64,000 nt of DNA from Nemophila menziesii (lineage: Eukaryota > Streptophyta > Magnoliopsida > Boraginales > Hydrophyllaceae): the NCBI GenBank assembly GCA_029959085.1, contig JARWIR010000010.1, positions 31,736,731-31,800,730 of the forward strand. Reading direction: 5' to 3'. The notes under the pieces are model-generated. The model did no database searches and was not told where the DNA came from. It was given only the letters and a program-made list of their open reading frames with translations. Below are positions 21,507 to 33,714 of the stretch, one piece after another; position 1 is the first letter of the stretch; every line of letters starts with the position of its first letter. Both the position numbers and the translations under genes were made by a program.

Positions 21507-22068
21507 ACCACGAACGGAGAACGCCATTTCTGGTCCAGCTCGATGAAGAACAAGGCTCGCGCGAATCACGACGGCGGAGCACCACCAGGAACAAGGCTCG
21601 ATGAAGAACGGTGCTCGCGAAGGAGCTGTGAACCTCCATGTCTGCTCCGAGCTCCAATGGTGGTTAGGTTGTGGTGTTATTAAAAGAATGGGTTGTGGTT
21701 GCTGCTGCTGGAGACGGGTTCCGTGGTGGTTGTGGTGCTCGGCGAGAAGGCTTTCTGATGGTGGTGGTGGTGCTCGTCGACGAGAAGAGTGCTTTTCTGT
21801 TTTTTTTTTTTTTTTTTCATTTCAGATCTAGATCTGGTCAAACCAGATCTGGTCAAACAAAATTGTAATTATTTTTTTATTTTTTAATTGTATATATTTT
21901 TGTAATTGTTTAAAAATTTGTAATAAAAGTGTTTTTTTACTATTTATGCCTTGTTCTTAAATAATACTCATCAAATTGTTAAAATACTCACTAATTTTTT
22001 ACAGAGTATTCGGTTAAATTGTTAGAGTATTCTTTTAATTCTCGGAGTACTCTCTCTATTTCATAGAG

Positions 22069-22238
22069 TATCGGGAAAAACTGAGAGTACTCTCTCTTTT
22101 TCATAGAGTACTCTCAGTTTTTTCCGATACTCTATGTTTTTTCCGGTAACTGGTATCGGGAAAAACTGAGAGTACTCTCTCTTTTTCATAGAGTACTCTC
22201 AGTTTTTTCCGATACTCTATGTTTTTTCCGGTGACTGG
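22069..22238 (+). repeat. 85-bp tandem duplication with palindrome
   Basis: Two copies, period 85 (starting at 22069 and 22154), each with GAGAGTACTC and a nearby GAGTACTCTC that pair as a hairpin around CTCTTTTTCAT. GAGTAT/GAGTAC motifs continue upstream to about 21965. Confidence 0.88.
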
Positions 22239-22335
22239 TGGTCGGTGGTGGGTGGTCGGTGGTCGGTGGTGGGTGGTCGGAGGTCGGTGGTAGGTGGTGG
22301 GAGGTTGGAGGTAGGTGGGTAGTGGTAGGTAGAGG
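22237..22335 (+). repeat. GGTGGTCGG-type low-complexity repeat
   Basis: Degenerate units of GGTGGTCGG, GGTGGTGGG and GGTAGG, purine-and-T only on the plus strand. G-quadruplex formation is possible because of the GGG and GG runs. Confidence 0.85.
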
Positions 22336-22536
22336 AGAGAGAAACAGTGACATCACACTTTTTTGTCTTTTAGTGATAGTAAGGGTAGAAAAGACTATTG
22401 TCAAAATTGAGGTCCCTAAGAAGAATGCCATTTAAGAAACTACTCTATAGAGAAGACAATTTGTCTCCAAGACCCTATATATAATTCACCCTATTAAATA
22501 GACACTACTACAGATCGGGGAACTTTTGTTAATTAC

Positions 22537-22770
22537 CGACGACATACGATTACCCACGAGAAACCTGCCGCCGGTAATTTACCGATGACTATGGTCGTGG
22601 GTAAACGCCGACAAGCCGTCGCTATTTTTTTTTTGTTTTTTAAATTTTTTTTGCTTGGATTTGTCGTCGGTAACTTACCGACAGTTTGAAAAGTCGTCGT
22701 GAAACTCTTGTTTTTAGCGACGACGCGTTAAGTTTACCGACGACTTTACGTGTCGTCGGTAAATTTAACG
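22537..22770. repeat. CACTA 5' subterminal repeat cluster
   Basis: Direct and inverted copies of TACCGACGAC and GTCGTCGGTAA (and variants GTCGTGGGTAA, CGTCGCTA), able to pair as hairpins. In En/Spm such subterminal motifs bind the TNPA protein. They also lie directly upstream of the first gene. Confidence 0.85.
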
Positions 22771-23588
22771 TGCATATATGCGAACAGCCTGTATTTTTAT
22801 CTCCTTAAACCTTAAAAACCCCATTTTTTTCTCCCAATTACTCCCAAAAAAATCAATCAAACTCATTCAAATTTTTTGCAATACCTTCTCCAATTCATAT
22901 CTAATCATTTGCAAGCTTATAATCAAGGTGGGACATCATCAACACAGAATTTCATCTACAAATATTAGGTAAATTCTTGATTTTTTTTTATTATTTTTTT
23001 ATGATCATATTTGGTGTAATTCTTGCAATGTTATGGGTTTAGGTGTACTATTACATTATCAAGGTTGGGACTTCATCATCAATATCCAATTTCTTCCACC
23101 AATTCAAGGTATTTTCTTAAAATTTCAAACTTTTTAATTTATTTTTTTATGCATGAATTTTGAATTGTGTATTAGTTGCTATATATATAGGTTATTATTT
23201 TGTATATTTTTTGATTGTCTTGTTATATATTGTGTATAAATCATGCATACATTCATTTATTTCATATATTATATTTCATATATTATGTTTCATATATTTT
23301 TGTATTTGTGTATTTATTTATGTGAAATTGTTTATACATTTATTGTGTTGTAATTTTATTTATTTATTTATTATGATGTAATTTTATTTATTTATTTATT
23401 TATTTGTGATGTAATTTTATTTATTTATTGGTTTGTATTTATATTCAAGCCATTGGTTTGTATTTTGTGTTATTTATATTCATTGTGTTGTAATTTTTTT
23501 TTTCATTTTATCAATTGGGTTGTAATAATTTTTTATTTTATTTTCATATGAATGTAGTTGTCTATTTATCTAAGATTGTTGTAAAGAG

Positions 23589-26120
23589 ATGGCTTCGGAT
23601 AAGAGTTGGATGGATGCTACGGATTTATTCTATCCAAACTATCTTGTTGGGGTTTTGGGTTTTATCGCATATGCAAAACAACATTCGCAATTTGGAGATC
23701 TTATTTATTGCCCGTGTAACTATTGTAAAAATAATCGTCGATTAGCCTCTCGGACGGTTACGAACCACCTTTATAATGAAGGGATTATGAAGTCGTATTG
23801 GGTTTGGATAAAACACGGTGAGCAGCCGGTCGTTCCCGAAGAAATCCCTATTCCGAATAGAGTTAATGAAATTGCCGAGGTTTATGACGATGTGAGACAC
23901 AGTTACGATGTTGGCGGTCATCAGGGTGACACCGAGATGAGAGACGCAGAAATTCCAAGTAGTTTCGAAAAACTGTTTAACGAATTGGAGACAGAATTAT
24001 ATCCCGGTTGTAAAGCGATGAGTTCATTGAACTTCATTGCCAAGCTTATGCACGTAAAGGTAAAGAACAAGTGGACTAACACGTCATTCACCGAGCTATT
24101 GGAGTTGATTGGTCGTATTTTGCCCAAACCTCACACTTTGCCCGATTCGTATGATTCATGCAACAAGAAGTTGAAAAGCTTGGGTATGGGGTATATTACC
24201 ATCGATGTTTGTTTGAACGATTGTGCCATATTTTATAAAGAGTATAAAGACCTCGATAAGTGTCCAGTTTGTAGCGAGTCTAGATGGGACCCAAAGAAGG
24301 GTATCAAAGTACCACATAAGAAGCTCCGCTATTTTCCGATTGCTCCCAGGTTACAGCGACTATACGCTTCAAAGCACACCGCTGAAGACATGATTTGACA
24401 CCATACCGGTAAGAGTGCCGATCCGGATGTGTTGCGTCATCCTGTTGATGGTGATAGTTGGAAGAAATTTGCATCGCTACACCCTGAGTTTGCTAGCGAA
24501 CCTCGTAATGTATTTTTGGGTCTCGGTATCGACGGGTTTTGTCCTTTCTCTATGCAAAACAACTCGTATAGCATGTGGCCTGTTATATTAACCGTCTATA
24601 ACTTGCCACCGTGGGTATGCATGAAAGAAACCACTTTTCAGCTTTGTTTGTTGATTCCGGGTCCTCGTTCGCCCGGTAAGGACATGGATGTTTACCTCCG
24701 CCCTATGATAGATGAGTTGGACGAGTTGTGGAGTAAAGGGATCCTTACGTATGATGCCCATACAAAACAAGAGTTTACTATGAAGGTTTGACTGTTGTCC
24801 ACCACCAATGATTTCCCTGCTCGGTCATACACTTCAGGATGGTCGGGTCAAGGTTACATGGCTTGCCCGGAATGCATGGATTCCACACCGTCATTGGGTG
24901 TGACAAAAGGCGTGGTTTACTTTGACCATAGACGTTGGTTACCCTTCGGACATCGGTTTAGAAAAGATTATGTTTCGTACCCGAAAACCAATTTTACTAA
25001 GCGACCGAAGAAATATAGTCCAGCTAGTATTCAGACACAATTAGATGGTCTTCCCATTGTGTTTCCCGGCAAAGACAAGGATTTTGGAGGCAAGGTCACG
25101 AAGACTACAGGTCCTCGCCAGACGAATTGGAAGAAAAAGAGCATTTTCTATCGTTTACCTTATTGGTCCGAAAATTTGTTGAAACATAACATTGATGTCA
25201 TGCACTGCGAGAAAAACGTGTGTGATGCTCTTCTCGGTACAGTTATAGCAGTCGATGGGAAACCAAACAAAGATAACGTTAAGGCGCGGGAAGATCTTGA
25301 GAAAATGAAATTCAGGAAAGAATTGTGGTTGGCAACAGTAGGAAAAAAAACGATTCTAAAACGTGGAAAGTATACGTTGTCAGCGGAGAAGAGGAAGTTG
25401 TTTCTTGAGTGGTTACAGGTACAGAGGTTTCCCGATGGATTCGCGTCTAGTATGAGGAATAACGTTCACGCCGATACGGGGAAGATCATTGGAATGAAAT
25501 CTCATGATTGTCATGTTATGATGCAGTACCTTTTTGTTTGTTGTCTCCCTGGGCTTCTAGATGATAAATCGATTAGCGACGCAATTATTGGGTTAGTTAA
25601 CGTGTTTAGAGTCGTTTGTAACAAGAACCTGAGTAGGAAAGAGTTGGTGGATGGTAAGGCGAAAGTGGTTGAAGTGATGTGCAAGTTAGAAATGATCTTA
25701 CCTCCCGCGTTTTTTGATATCATGATCCACTTAGTGATTCACTTATATGATGAAGCGTTGTTAGGGGGCCCGGTTCAAATGCGGTGGATGTACCCATTTG
25801 AAAGGTATTTGAAGAAGTTGAAAGAGTATATTCGAAACCCGGCTAGGCCTGAGGGTTCCATAGCCGAGGGTTACGTGGCGGAAGAGACGTTGACTTTCAT
25901 ATCGCGGTATCTTAGTGAAGAAAAAACAAAGTTCAACGATCCAGGGAGATACAACGAACAACTGCCAGAACCAAAAGAGATATCCGTTTTCAATTCTCAG
26001 TGTACTCCTATTGGCAAGAAAGAGTCAGTCACTTTACCAGCTCTTCAGAAGGAGCACGTCAGTTGGTATATTTTGAATAACTGCGACGAGCTCGAACCAT
26101 ATAGGACGTAAGTAACGTTT

Positions 26121-26201
<81 letters not shown>

Positions 26202-28067
26202 TATAAATATATAAATATATAAATATATATATAAACATATAAATATATAAATATATAAATATATAAATATATAAATATATAAATATTCATTATATATATA
26301 TATAAATATTCATTAACTTATTTACATTAACTTATTTATATTCATTTATGATTGTAGTGAACACAAATCCACACTTACGGGAACGGGTGACGAAATAGAG
26401 ATTATGCATCGTCAACGGTTTAAGAGTTGGTTTTTGGAAAAGGTATGTACTTTAGACGTTGGTTTAAAAATATATATATATAAACATATAAATATATAAA
26501 TATATATATAAACATATAAATATATAAATATATATATAAACATATAAATATATATATATAAATATATAAACATATAAATATATAAATAAACATATAAATA
26601 TATAAATATATAAATAAATATATAAATATATAAATATATAAATATATAAATATATAAATAAACATATAAACATATAAATATATAAATATATAAATATATA
26701 AATATATATATAAACATATAAATATATAAATATATATATAAACATATAAATATATAAATATATATATAAACATATAAATATATAAATATATAAATATATA
26801 AATATATAAATAAACATATAAATATATAAATATATAAATATATAAATATATAAATATATAAATATATAAATATATAAATATATGTATAAACATATAAATA
26901 TATAAATATATAAACATATAAATATATAAATATATAAATATATAAACATATAAATATATAAATATATAAATATATATATAAACATATAAATATATAAACA
27001 TATAAATATATAATCATATAAATATATAATCATATAAATATATATATAAACATATAAATATATAAATATATAAATATATAAACATATAAATATTCATTAT
27101 ATATATATATAAATATTCATTAACTTATTTACATTAACTTATTTATATTCATTTATGATTGTAGTGAACACAAATCCACACTTACGGGAACGGGTGACGA
27201 AATAGAGATTATGCATCGTCAACGGTTTAAGAGTTGGTTTTTGGAAAAGGTATGTACTTTAGACGTTGGTTTAAACATAATCTACTTATGTCCGAGGTTC
27301 TTAGTATTATTTATGTATGACAGGTTCATGGGATGAAAGAGTCAGGTGATGTATTAGCTACCACTGAGATGGTATCCTTGGCCAGCATGTCTTTTGGTGC
27401 GGTAGACAGATACGATTCATGTGTCGTGAATGGTGTCAAGTGGGTAACTAAGGGTAAAGGAGAAAAAAGAGTGACGCAGGATTACGGAGTTTGTACCACG
27501 TACGAAGATAGACCATGTTATGGAGAATTAGTGAAAATATTGGAGGTTAATTACACTAAAGGGTGCTCAGTTGTCTTATTCGTTTGTAAATGGTACAAAA
27601 TGGCTGAATCAAGGACAGAACATGGGGTAACTTTTATTAACACGACAAACTTTGAGTGGGAAGACGAACCATACATTTTAGCATCGCAAGCCAAGAAAGT
27701 ATTCTACATTGACGAGATTAGTGCGAAGAAATCAATGAAGGGTTGGAAAGCCGTTTGGGAAATAAATGATCGTCACGGATGGAGTCCCGAGTTATGGGGT
27801 TCAGAATCACTATCTACAAACAACGAGAGCATTAGTATACCTTTGGTTAACACTGAGACGGTTTCCGAACCGGAGAACTTGGCAACTACCGAGGAGATCG
27901 AGATTGACCCAGCTCATTTTCGTATTGAGATGGCTTTTGAAATGGTTATTGATGAAAACCAGGAAATCGAAGACGACACGTGGGAGGAATATGTTGATGA
28001 AGAAGAACCTATAGAGGTTAATAGCGATGATGAACCTATTGATATTAGTGGATATGAAACTGATTAG
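23589..28067 (+). pseudogene. CACTA TNPD-like transposase, two nonsense codons
   Basis: Exon 1 is 23589-26107, then an 85-nt exon present twice (26358-26442 and 27165-27249), then 27324-28067. Using one copy of the small exon joins all phases into 1,116 codons. Domains in order: transposase-associated domain (residues 1-77, CPCNYCKNN, HLYNEGI, WVWIKHGE), Transposase_21 (from about 150; CPVCSESRW, HHTGKSADPDVLRHP, INDFPAR-like, WSGQGYMACPECM, LPYWSENLLKHNIDVMH), DUF4218 (about 600-790; MKSHDCHVMMQYL, GPVQMRWMYPFERYL) and DUF4216 (last exon; DYGVCTT, VLFVCKWY). TGA at 24396-24398 stands where the family has a tryptophan (MIWHHTG), and another TGA is at 24789-24791. It would have been the catalytic subunit that cuts the CACTA ends. 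Confidence 0.92.
26118..27290 (+). repeat. AT-rich introns and 807-bp tandem duplication with exon
   Basis: Introns of the TNPD-like gene made of ATAT and ATAAATAT arrays (26125-26290, 26468-27110). The block AATATTCATTATATATATAT through the small exon to GACGTTGGTTTAAA occurs at 26282-26470 and again at 27088-27276, apparently identical, offset 807 bp. Long low-complexity frames on the minus strand here are artefacts of the repeat. Confidence 0.9.
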
Positions 28068-28111
28068 GATATTTTGTATTTGTATTTTAGTCTTAGTGCA
28101 TTTTGATATTG

Positions 28112-28470
28112 TTTGACCTTAACTGTTGACTAAAGACATCGAACACTAACATTTGACCATAACTGTTGACTAAACACCTCGAACACTAACATTTGACCTT
28201 AACTGTTGACTAAACACCTCGAACACTCAAGTTTGACCATAACTGTTGACTAAACACCTCGAACACTAACATTTGACCTTAACTGTTGACTAAACACCTC
28301 GAACACTCAAGTTTGACCTTAACTGTTGACTAAAGACATCGAACACTAACATTTGACCATAACTGTTGACTAAACACCTCGAACACTAACATTTGACCTT
28401 AACTGTTGACTAAACACCTCGAACACTAACATTTGACCATAACTGTTGACTAAACACCTCGAACACTAAT
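28112..28470 (+). repeat. 40-bp minisatellite, about nine copies
   Basis: Unit of the form TTTGACC(A/T)TAACTGTTGAC followed by TAAACACCTCGAACACTAACA. Copies differ at a few fixed positions (TAAAGACATC or TAAACACCTC; CTAACA or CTCAAG), with variants interspersed. It begins shortly after the TNPD-like stop codon. Confidence 0.95.
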
Positions 28471-28533
28471 TTTTAAAAACAAGAATAAAAAAAGAAAAGA
28501 AATCAGGAAAAAAATATTTTTTTAAAAAAAAGA

Positions 28534-28866
28534 GTTACCGACGACATTTAACCTTTTACCGACAACATTCGTGAATTGAATGTCGTCGGTAAAATTTTAA
28601 CGACGACATTCTATTCAAGAATGTTGTCGGTAAAGGTTTGCCGACGACATTCAATACACCAAGTCGTCGGTAAACGTAATTCCAAATTTTATTGGCCAAA
28701 AGTGGGCGGTTCTTTTTTCCCGCCCATGGGCTTACCAACGACTTGCGAAAAGAAGTCGTCGGTAAACCAAGACACGCAACAGTCATGCGTACGACTGTTT
28801 GACGCGTGTCACGTTTAGCGACGAGTATGCCTTGTTTACCGACGACTTGGCGTGTCGTCGGTAAAC
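28534..28866. repeat. Internal copy of CACTA subterminal-type repeats
   Basis: At least five hairpin pairs of TACCGACGAC / GTCGTCGGTAA with stems bracketing AT-rich or GC-rich loops, including GGGCGGTTC and CCCGCCCATGGGC. This cluster is in the middle of the element, directly upstream of the second gene, not at a terminus. Confidence 0.85.
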
Positions 28867-29435
28867 AATTATTCTATTAAACCCTACCGAGCTTCATTTC
28901 TGAAACACAAACACACCAAAACACTCTCAAAAAATTCGATTCCGAGGTAGAAGGAGCTGTTCCGAGCCATTCCAACACCCCTATAACATCAAATGTAAGT
29001 GATTCCATGCCAAATCTTAATCATTTCTTCAATTTTTTTTCATTTCTCTAAATCAAATCCTAACTTTTTTTTGGTTTTTGATTTTCCTCTACTCTTGCTT
29101 GGCATGGATTGCTGGATATATTCAACATAATCTCCACGTAACAGGTACCACAAATCCGAAACCAAACATTTTTTTTTTTCGAATTGAATTTTTTTTTTTA
29201 ATGTTCTATTGAATTTCTTGTTAATTCCGAGATTCTGTGATGGATTTTAGATTTTGAATATGTATTTTGTTGTTAAATATACCATGTAACATGATTTTTT
29301 TGTTATTTTTTAGAAAAATTAGGGTTTGGTATAGAAATGTTATTTTTTGATTGATGTTTAGAAATGTAAGGGTTAGTTGTTAATTTGTGTAAGTTAAATA
29401 TGTTGATATTGGTGAAATTTATGGAAATATGAAAA

Positions 29436-29560
29436 CTCTAGGGACTAAAATGCAATTTAGGGACTAAAATGCAATTTAGGGACTAAAATGCAATTTAGGG
29501 ACTAAAATGCAATTTAGGGAATAAAATGCAATTTAGGGACTAAAATGCAATTTAAAAAAA
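29436..29560 (+). repeat. About 20-bp tandem repeat
   Basis: Five to six copies of GGGACTAAAATGCAATTTA in the 5' intron or leader of the second CACTA gene; stray copies recur near 29610. Confidence 0.9.
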
Positions 29561-29768
29561 TTTACATTTTTTAAGAAATTGGGATATTTTAGGCAAATAT
29601 GAAAACTATAGGGACTAAAAAAATGCAATTTAGGGACTCAATTTAAAAACTATGAAAAATATATATTTTTTAAAATTTATATGGGTGTTTTTGTAATTTT
29701 TAATTAAAAAAGGTCAAAAATGCAATTTATAGTAAAAATCTAATTTATTAATTTTATTTAAATTATAG

Positions 29769-31354
29769 ATGGCCGATGTGATGCCTAACTACCACCGGGG
29801 TGACGGGAACGGAGAAGATCCGAACCCGAATCAACCCCCGAACTTGAACGATTGTAATCAACCGCCTGGTAAATATAAATTAATTTATAAAATTCAAGTA
29901 ATATAAATTACTAAATTACATAATATACTATTCTTAAACAGTTAAGCGAAAGAGGAGACCCCGAAATGTCTCGACTCTCAAAACCGCCAACGATGCTAAG
30001 GAGAAGCTAGGTGGGCCCCTTCCGGTAGATTTCTGTATCCTCGATGACACGTGGAACCCATTCGGAGAATATGGGAAACACGTGGACCAAGTGGTGGGTC
30101 TCGCGGTTCGAGAATCGGTCCCTCCCTACTACCCCCCGTGGAATGCTGTCCCGCCTGCACTAAAGACCACGATGCTCGGAAAACTCGAGGAGTTCTTCAA
30201 CCTCGAGGAGTGGAGGGCCCGCAAAGATTGGAAATTTATTAGCGGGAAGCTAACCCAGTCTCAGTCCGCTGCTTACAGACGGTGGAAGTATGACTTGAAG
30301 GCCGATTATGGCGATTCGGATGAGTGTCCACCTAATGTGCTTCCCGAGGATTGGGAGCTAACCCTTGAGATGTTTCATGACCCGAATAAGAAGGTAAAAT
30401 TTTAATTTAATTATTTTATTATTAAATTATTGTTTATTTATTTTTTTAACTTGAATTGTAATAGGCTCAGGCGGAGATTAATAAGAAGAATCGGCAGAAC
30501 CAGAAGAAGCTGAACAAGTCAGGTTCTCGGAACCAAACCCAGACCCGCCATGAGATTATCGAGGTATAATTGGTTAAAGTAAAAATAAATTTTATTAGTT
30601 ATTTAATTTAATTTTTTAATAATTATATTTTTTTATGTATATTTTATAGGGTAAGCTGAAGATTAATACGAAGGAGCCCCTGAGCTATATAGACGAGCAG
30701 ACCCAAGAGGAGGTCCCACTTCCACAGATAGGCGGATACTTCGAGTACTTGGGCTATGATGGGTTGAAGGGCAAATGGGTCGATGATAGATGGGAGCAGG
30801 CTAGTGTAAGTTTTTATTTAATTTTAAATTTATTTCTTTGTTAGTTTTTATTTAACTTTAAATTTATTAATTATTTATTTTACATTGTTTTATTACAGGG
30901 AGTTTATCGGGAGAAGCTTAAGGAGCGGGTTATCGAGACGGGGACCCAATCGGCTGAGGATGTTCCAGTGGAGGAGCAGATAGGAGCGTTGAAGGAGACG
31001 GTTCAGGAGGTGATGAAACCGGCTAAGAGTAGACACTGGATCCCTTCGATCGGAGCTGTCTTCAAGAAAAAGAAGGACCCGAAGCCCCCTGTTTCGGACG
31101 AGATCGCGAAGAAGAACGCGAGAAAGTTACAGCGGATATTCGACGGGATGAACGAGGTCCGCGCAGTCCAAGGATTACCTCCTATGCCGGATGAAGATGC
31201 TCCACCGAGCTGCTCTAGGTCCGATGATTTTTTCACGAAGTTGCTCAACGGCCTCAATGAATCGCGTGAAAAGAATGGTCTCGATCCGCTCTCCGATGAA
31301 GAAGAAGATGAAGAAGATAGTAGTGATCGAGGAGAAGATCTATCGGGCCCGTGA
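29769..31354 (+). CDS. CACTA second gene: Transposase_24-like (TNPA-type) protein
   Basis: Five exons with GT-AG borders: 29769-29868, 29942-30393, 30465-30563, 30650-30805, 30899-31354. Phases join to 421 codons (420 aa) with no lesion. The start ATG follows directly after an AG acceptor, so a noncoding first exon upstream (about 28900-29000) is likely. Exon 2 has DDTWNPFGEYGKHVDQVVG, ending in a Plant transposase (Ptta/En/Spm, PF03004-like) region: AAYRRWKYDLKADYG, PPNVLPEDWELTLEMF; exon 3 continues AEINKKNRQNQKKLNKSGSR. Exon 4 has YFEYLGYDGLKGKWVDDRW. The C-terminus is acidic (EEEDEEDSSDRGED). By analogy with TNPA it would bind the subterminal repeats and regulate or assist transposition. 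It is more GC-rich than its surroundings. Confidence 0.85.
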
Positions 31355-31445
31355 TTGACTTTCATTTTATTATGTTTAAGACTTTTATTTTATTTAAGTT
31401 TATATTTTTGACTTTTATTAAGTTTTTATGTAATATTTTGACTTT

Positions 31446-31510
31446 TAACCCCGGGGTTTGACTTTATTGCCCGGGGTTTGACTTTATTGCCCGGGGTTTG
31501 ACTACCCGGG
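31446..31510 (+). repeat. 20-bp tandem repeat after the second CACTA gene
   Basis: Three copies of CCCGGGGTTTGACTTTATTG and a degenerate fourth. Confidence 0.9.
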
Positions 31511-31651
31511 TTTATTCATCTTTTTATGAATATAATCCATGATTTCTATTTATATTCATGATTTCATAGTATATTAATTTATAAAAAATCGAAAAACCAA
31601 TTTAAATTAAAAAAAATTTAAAAATTTAAAATTAAATTAAAAAAAATTAAA

Positions 31652-31683
<32 letters not shown>

Positions 31684-31689
31684 ACATAA

Positions 31690-32115
31690 TACCGACGACA
31701 TTCAAGTAAAGAATGTCGTCGGTAAAGTTTTTTAAAAAAAATAAAAAATAAAATTTGCCGACGACATTCAAGTAATGAATGTTGTCGGTAAGATATTTAA
31801 AATCAAAAAAAAAACTATTTAATTACTAGGATACCGACGACCATGTTTTCGGTAATTAATTTATTTACCGACAACAATGGTTGTCGGTAAAATAGTGCGT
31901 TTTACCGGCGACCTGTCAGGCTGTTGTCGGTATGCCAATGTTTACCGACGACTCCGTTTTCGTCGGTAAAAGATGTTGGCTTATCGACGAGGAGACAAAA
32001 ACGTCGTCGGCAAGGGTGATTTTACCGACCAACTTCTAGGGACGACAGATTACCGACGAGTGGTCGTCGGTAAACGTATTTACCGACGAATTTGGTCTTT
32101 TTACCGACGACATCT
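31690..32115. repeat. CACTA 3' subterminal repeat cluster
   Basis: Many direct and inverted copies of ACCGACGAC / GTCGTCGGTAA, arranged as hairpins and extending to the 3' terminal inverted repeat. Confidence 0.9.
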
Positions 32116-32149
32116 GTCGTCATTAAATCCGCGACCTGCTGTAGTGAGA

Positions 32150-32977
<828 letters not shown>

Positions 32978-33286
32978 CACTATAAGAAATAGTAGCATTC
33001 GCGCCAAAACTATTGCGGCAACAATTAAAATAGTCTCTAATGATCTTTTTTAAAAACCAAAATGGCCTCTAATGATATTTTTAAAAACCAAAATGGCCTC
33101 TAATTATAATATTAGCGGCAATATCTGCTGCTAAAGATAAAGTTAATAGAGGCAAAAACAAATAATTTGCTACTAAAGGTATCTTTAGCGACGATTTATA
33201 AAGACGACAAATAACGACTATTAGCGGCAAAATTAAGATTTTTAGTGTAAAATTTTTTGCCGCTAAAGATACTATTTATTGTAGTG
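32978..33286. mobile_element. CACTA MITE, 309 bp
   Basis: Starts CACTATAAGAAATAGTA and ends, on the other strand, CACTACAATAAATAGTATC. A 3-bp duplication GTA flanks it (32975-32977, 33287-33289). Internal GCGGCAA / TTGCCGC motifs are repeated in both orientations. It has no coding capacity and is a different subfamily from the 22503-32146 element. Confidence 0.9.
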
Positions 33287-33324
33287 GTAACAGAGAGTAA
33301 CGTCAGTTGTGACACAACAAGAAC

Positions 33325-33714
33325 AAAAATTTGCCTGGTTCTACAATTGAAAAGTCCATCAATCTTGATGAACCTATTGAAGAAAAACAACAATAAGAGG
33401 CACCTGCACAACCACTACACAAGAAATTCACAGCTAGGATGAAGATACCATTAAAGCCTAAAGAAAAGACACCAATCCAAGATCAAGGTTCTTCTTCTTC
33501 TCAGAATAATTCTTGCACACCCCCATGGGATATCAAATTTAATAAACAAATCGATCAATCATCTAAGAAAACAAAACATAGCACTTTGGGAGGAAATTGC
33601 CAAGATGAATTCAACATTGATACGAACATGGATATTGATAATTACTCTTCTTCTTCGGAGGAGGATATGATGGATCTTTATGGCCAGGTACCCCGTTCTA
33701 ATTCTTCTTCTTAA
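33325..33714 (+). pseudogene. Unrecognised ORF remnant rich in S, K, Q and D
   Basis: A frame open from about 33325 with one TAA (33394-33396) and ending at TAA 33712-33714. It includes INLDEPIEEKQQ, ARMKIPLKPKEKTPIQDQ, PPWDIKFNKQ and an acidic tail (NSSS end, DYSSSSEEDMMDLYG-like). I do not recognise the family. It precedes a 3' noncoding region of Athila type, so it may be the end of an additional retrotransposon ORF. Confidence 0.4.

Larger units (their letters stand above)
20766..22491. mobile_element. Non-autonomous MULE-like element A
   Basis: 1,726 bp with imperfect terminal inverted repeats. The left end is GAGATAATTACACCTAGGGT and the right end, read on the other strand, is GGGTGAATTATATATAGGGT, both followed by CTTG. 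A 9-bp direct repeat TATTAAATA flanks it (20757-20765, 22492-22500), the usual Mutator duplication length. The interior has a duplicated 175-bp GC-rich block, GAGTAT-type repeats, a short inverted repeat and GGT-rich DNA. Open frames inside look incidental. The right end abuts the CACTA element. Confidence 0.85.
22503..32146 (+). mobile_element. Complete CACTA (En/Spm-like) transposon
   Basis: Starts CACTACTACAGATCGGGG and ends, on the other strand, CACTACAGCAGGTCGCGG. A 3-bp duplication AGA flanks it (22500-22502, 32147-32149). Length is 9,644 bp. It carries a TNPD-like gene (23589-28067) and a second, Transposase_24-like gene (29769-31354) in the same direction. Clusters of ACCGACGAC/GTCGTCGGT repeats lie at each end and also between the genes. 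The left end sits right beside the target duplication of MULE element A. Confidence 0.96.

Noticed and set aside
22186..22431. Minus-strand frame with PPTTTDHPPP repeats as a proline-rich protein
   Set aside because: Produced by the GGTGGTCGG-type repeat in MULE element A.
26412..27033. Three overlapping minus-strand open frames of about 190-200 codons (Y, I, F and L only)
   Set aside because: They are translations of the ATAAATAT repeat in CACTA introns and have no protein-like composition.
28112..28470. CRISPR-like array
   Set aside because: Units are contiguous 40-bp copies without unique spacers, inside a plant CACTA element; it is a minisatellite.
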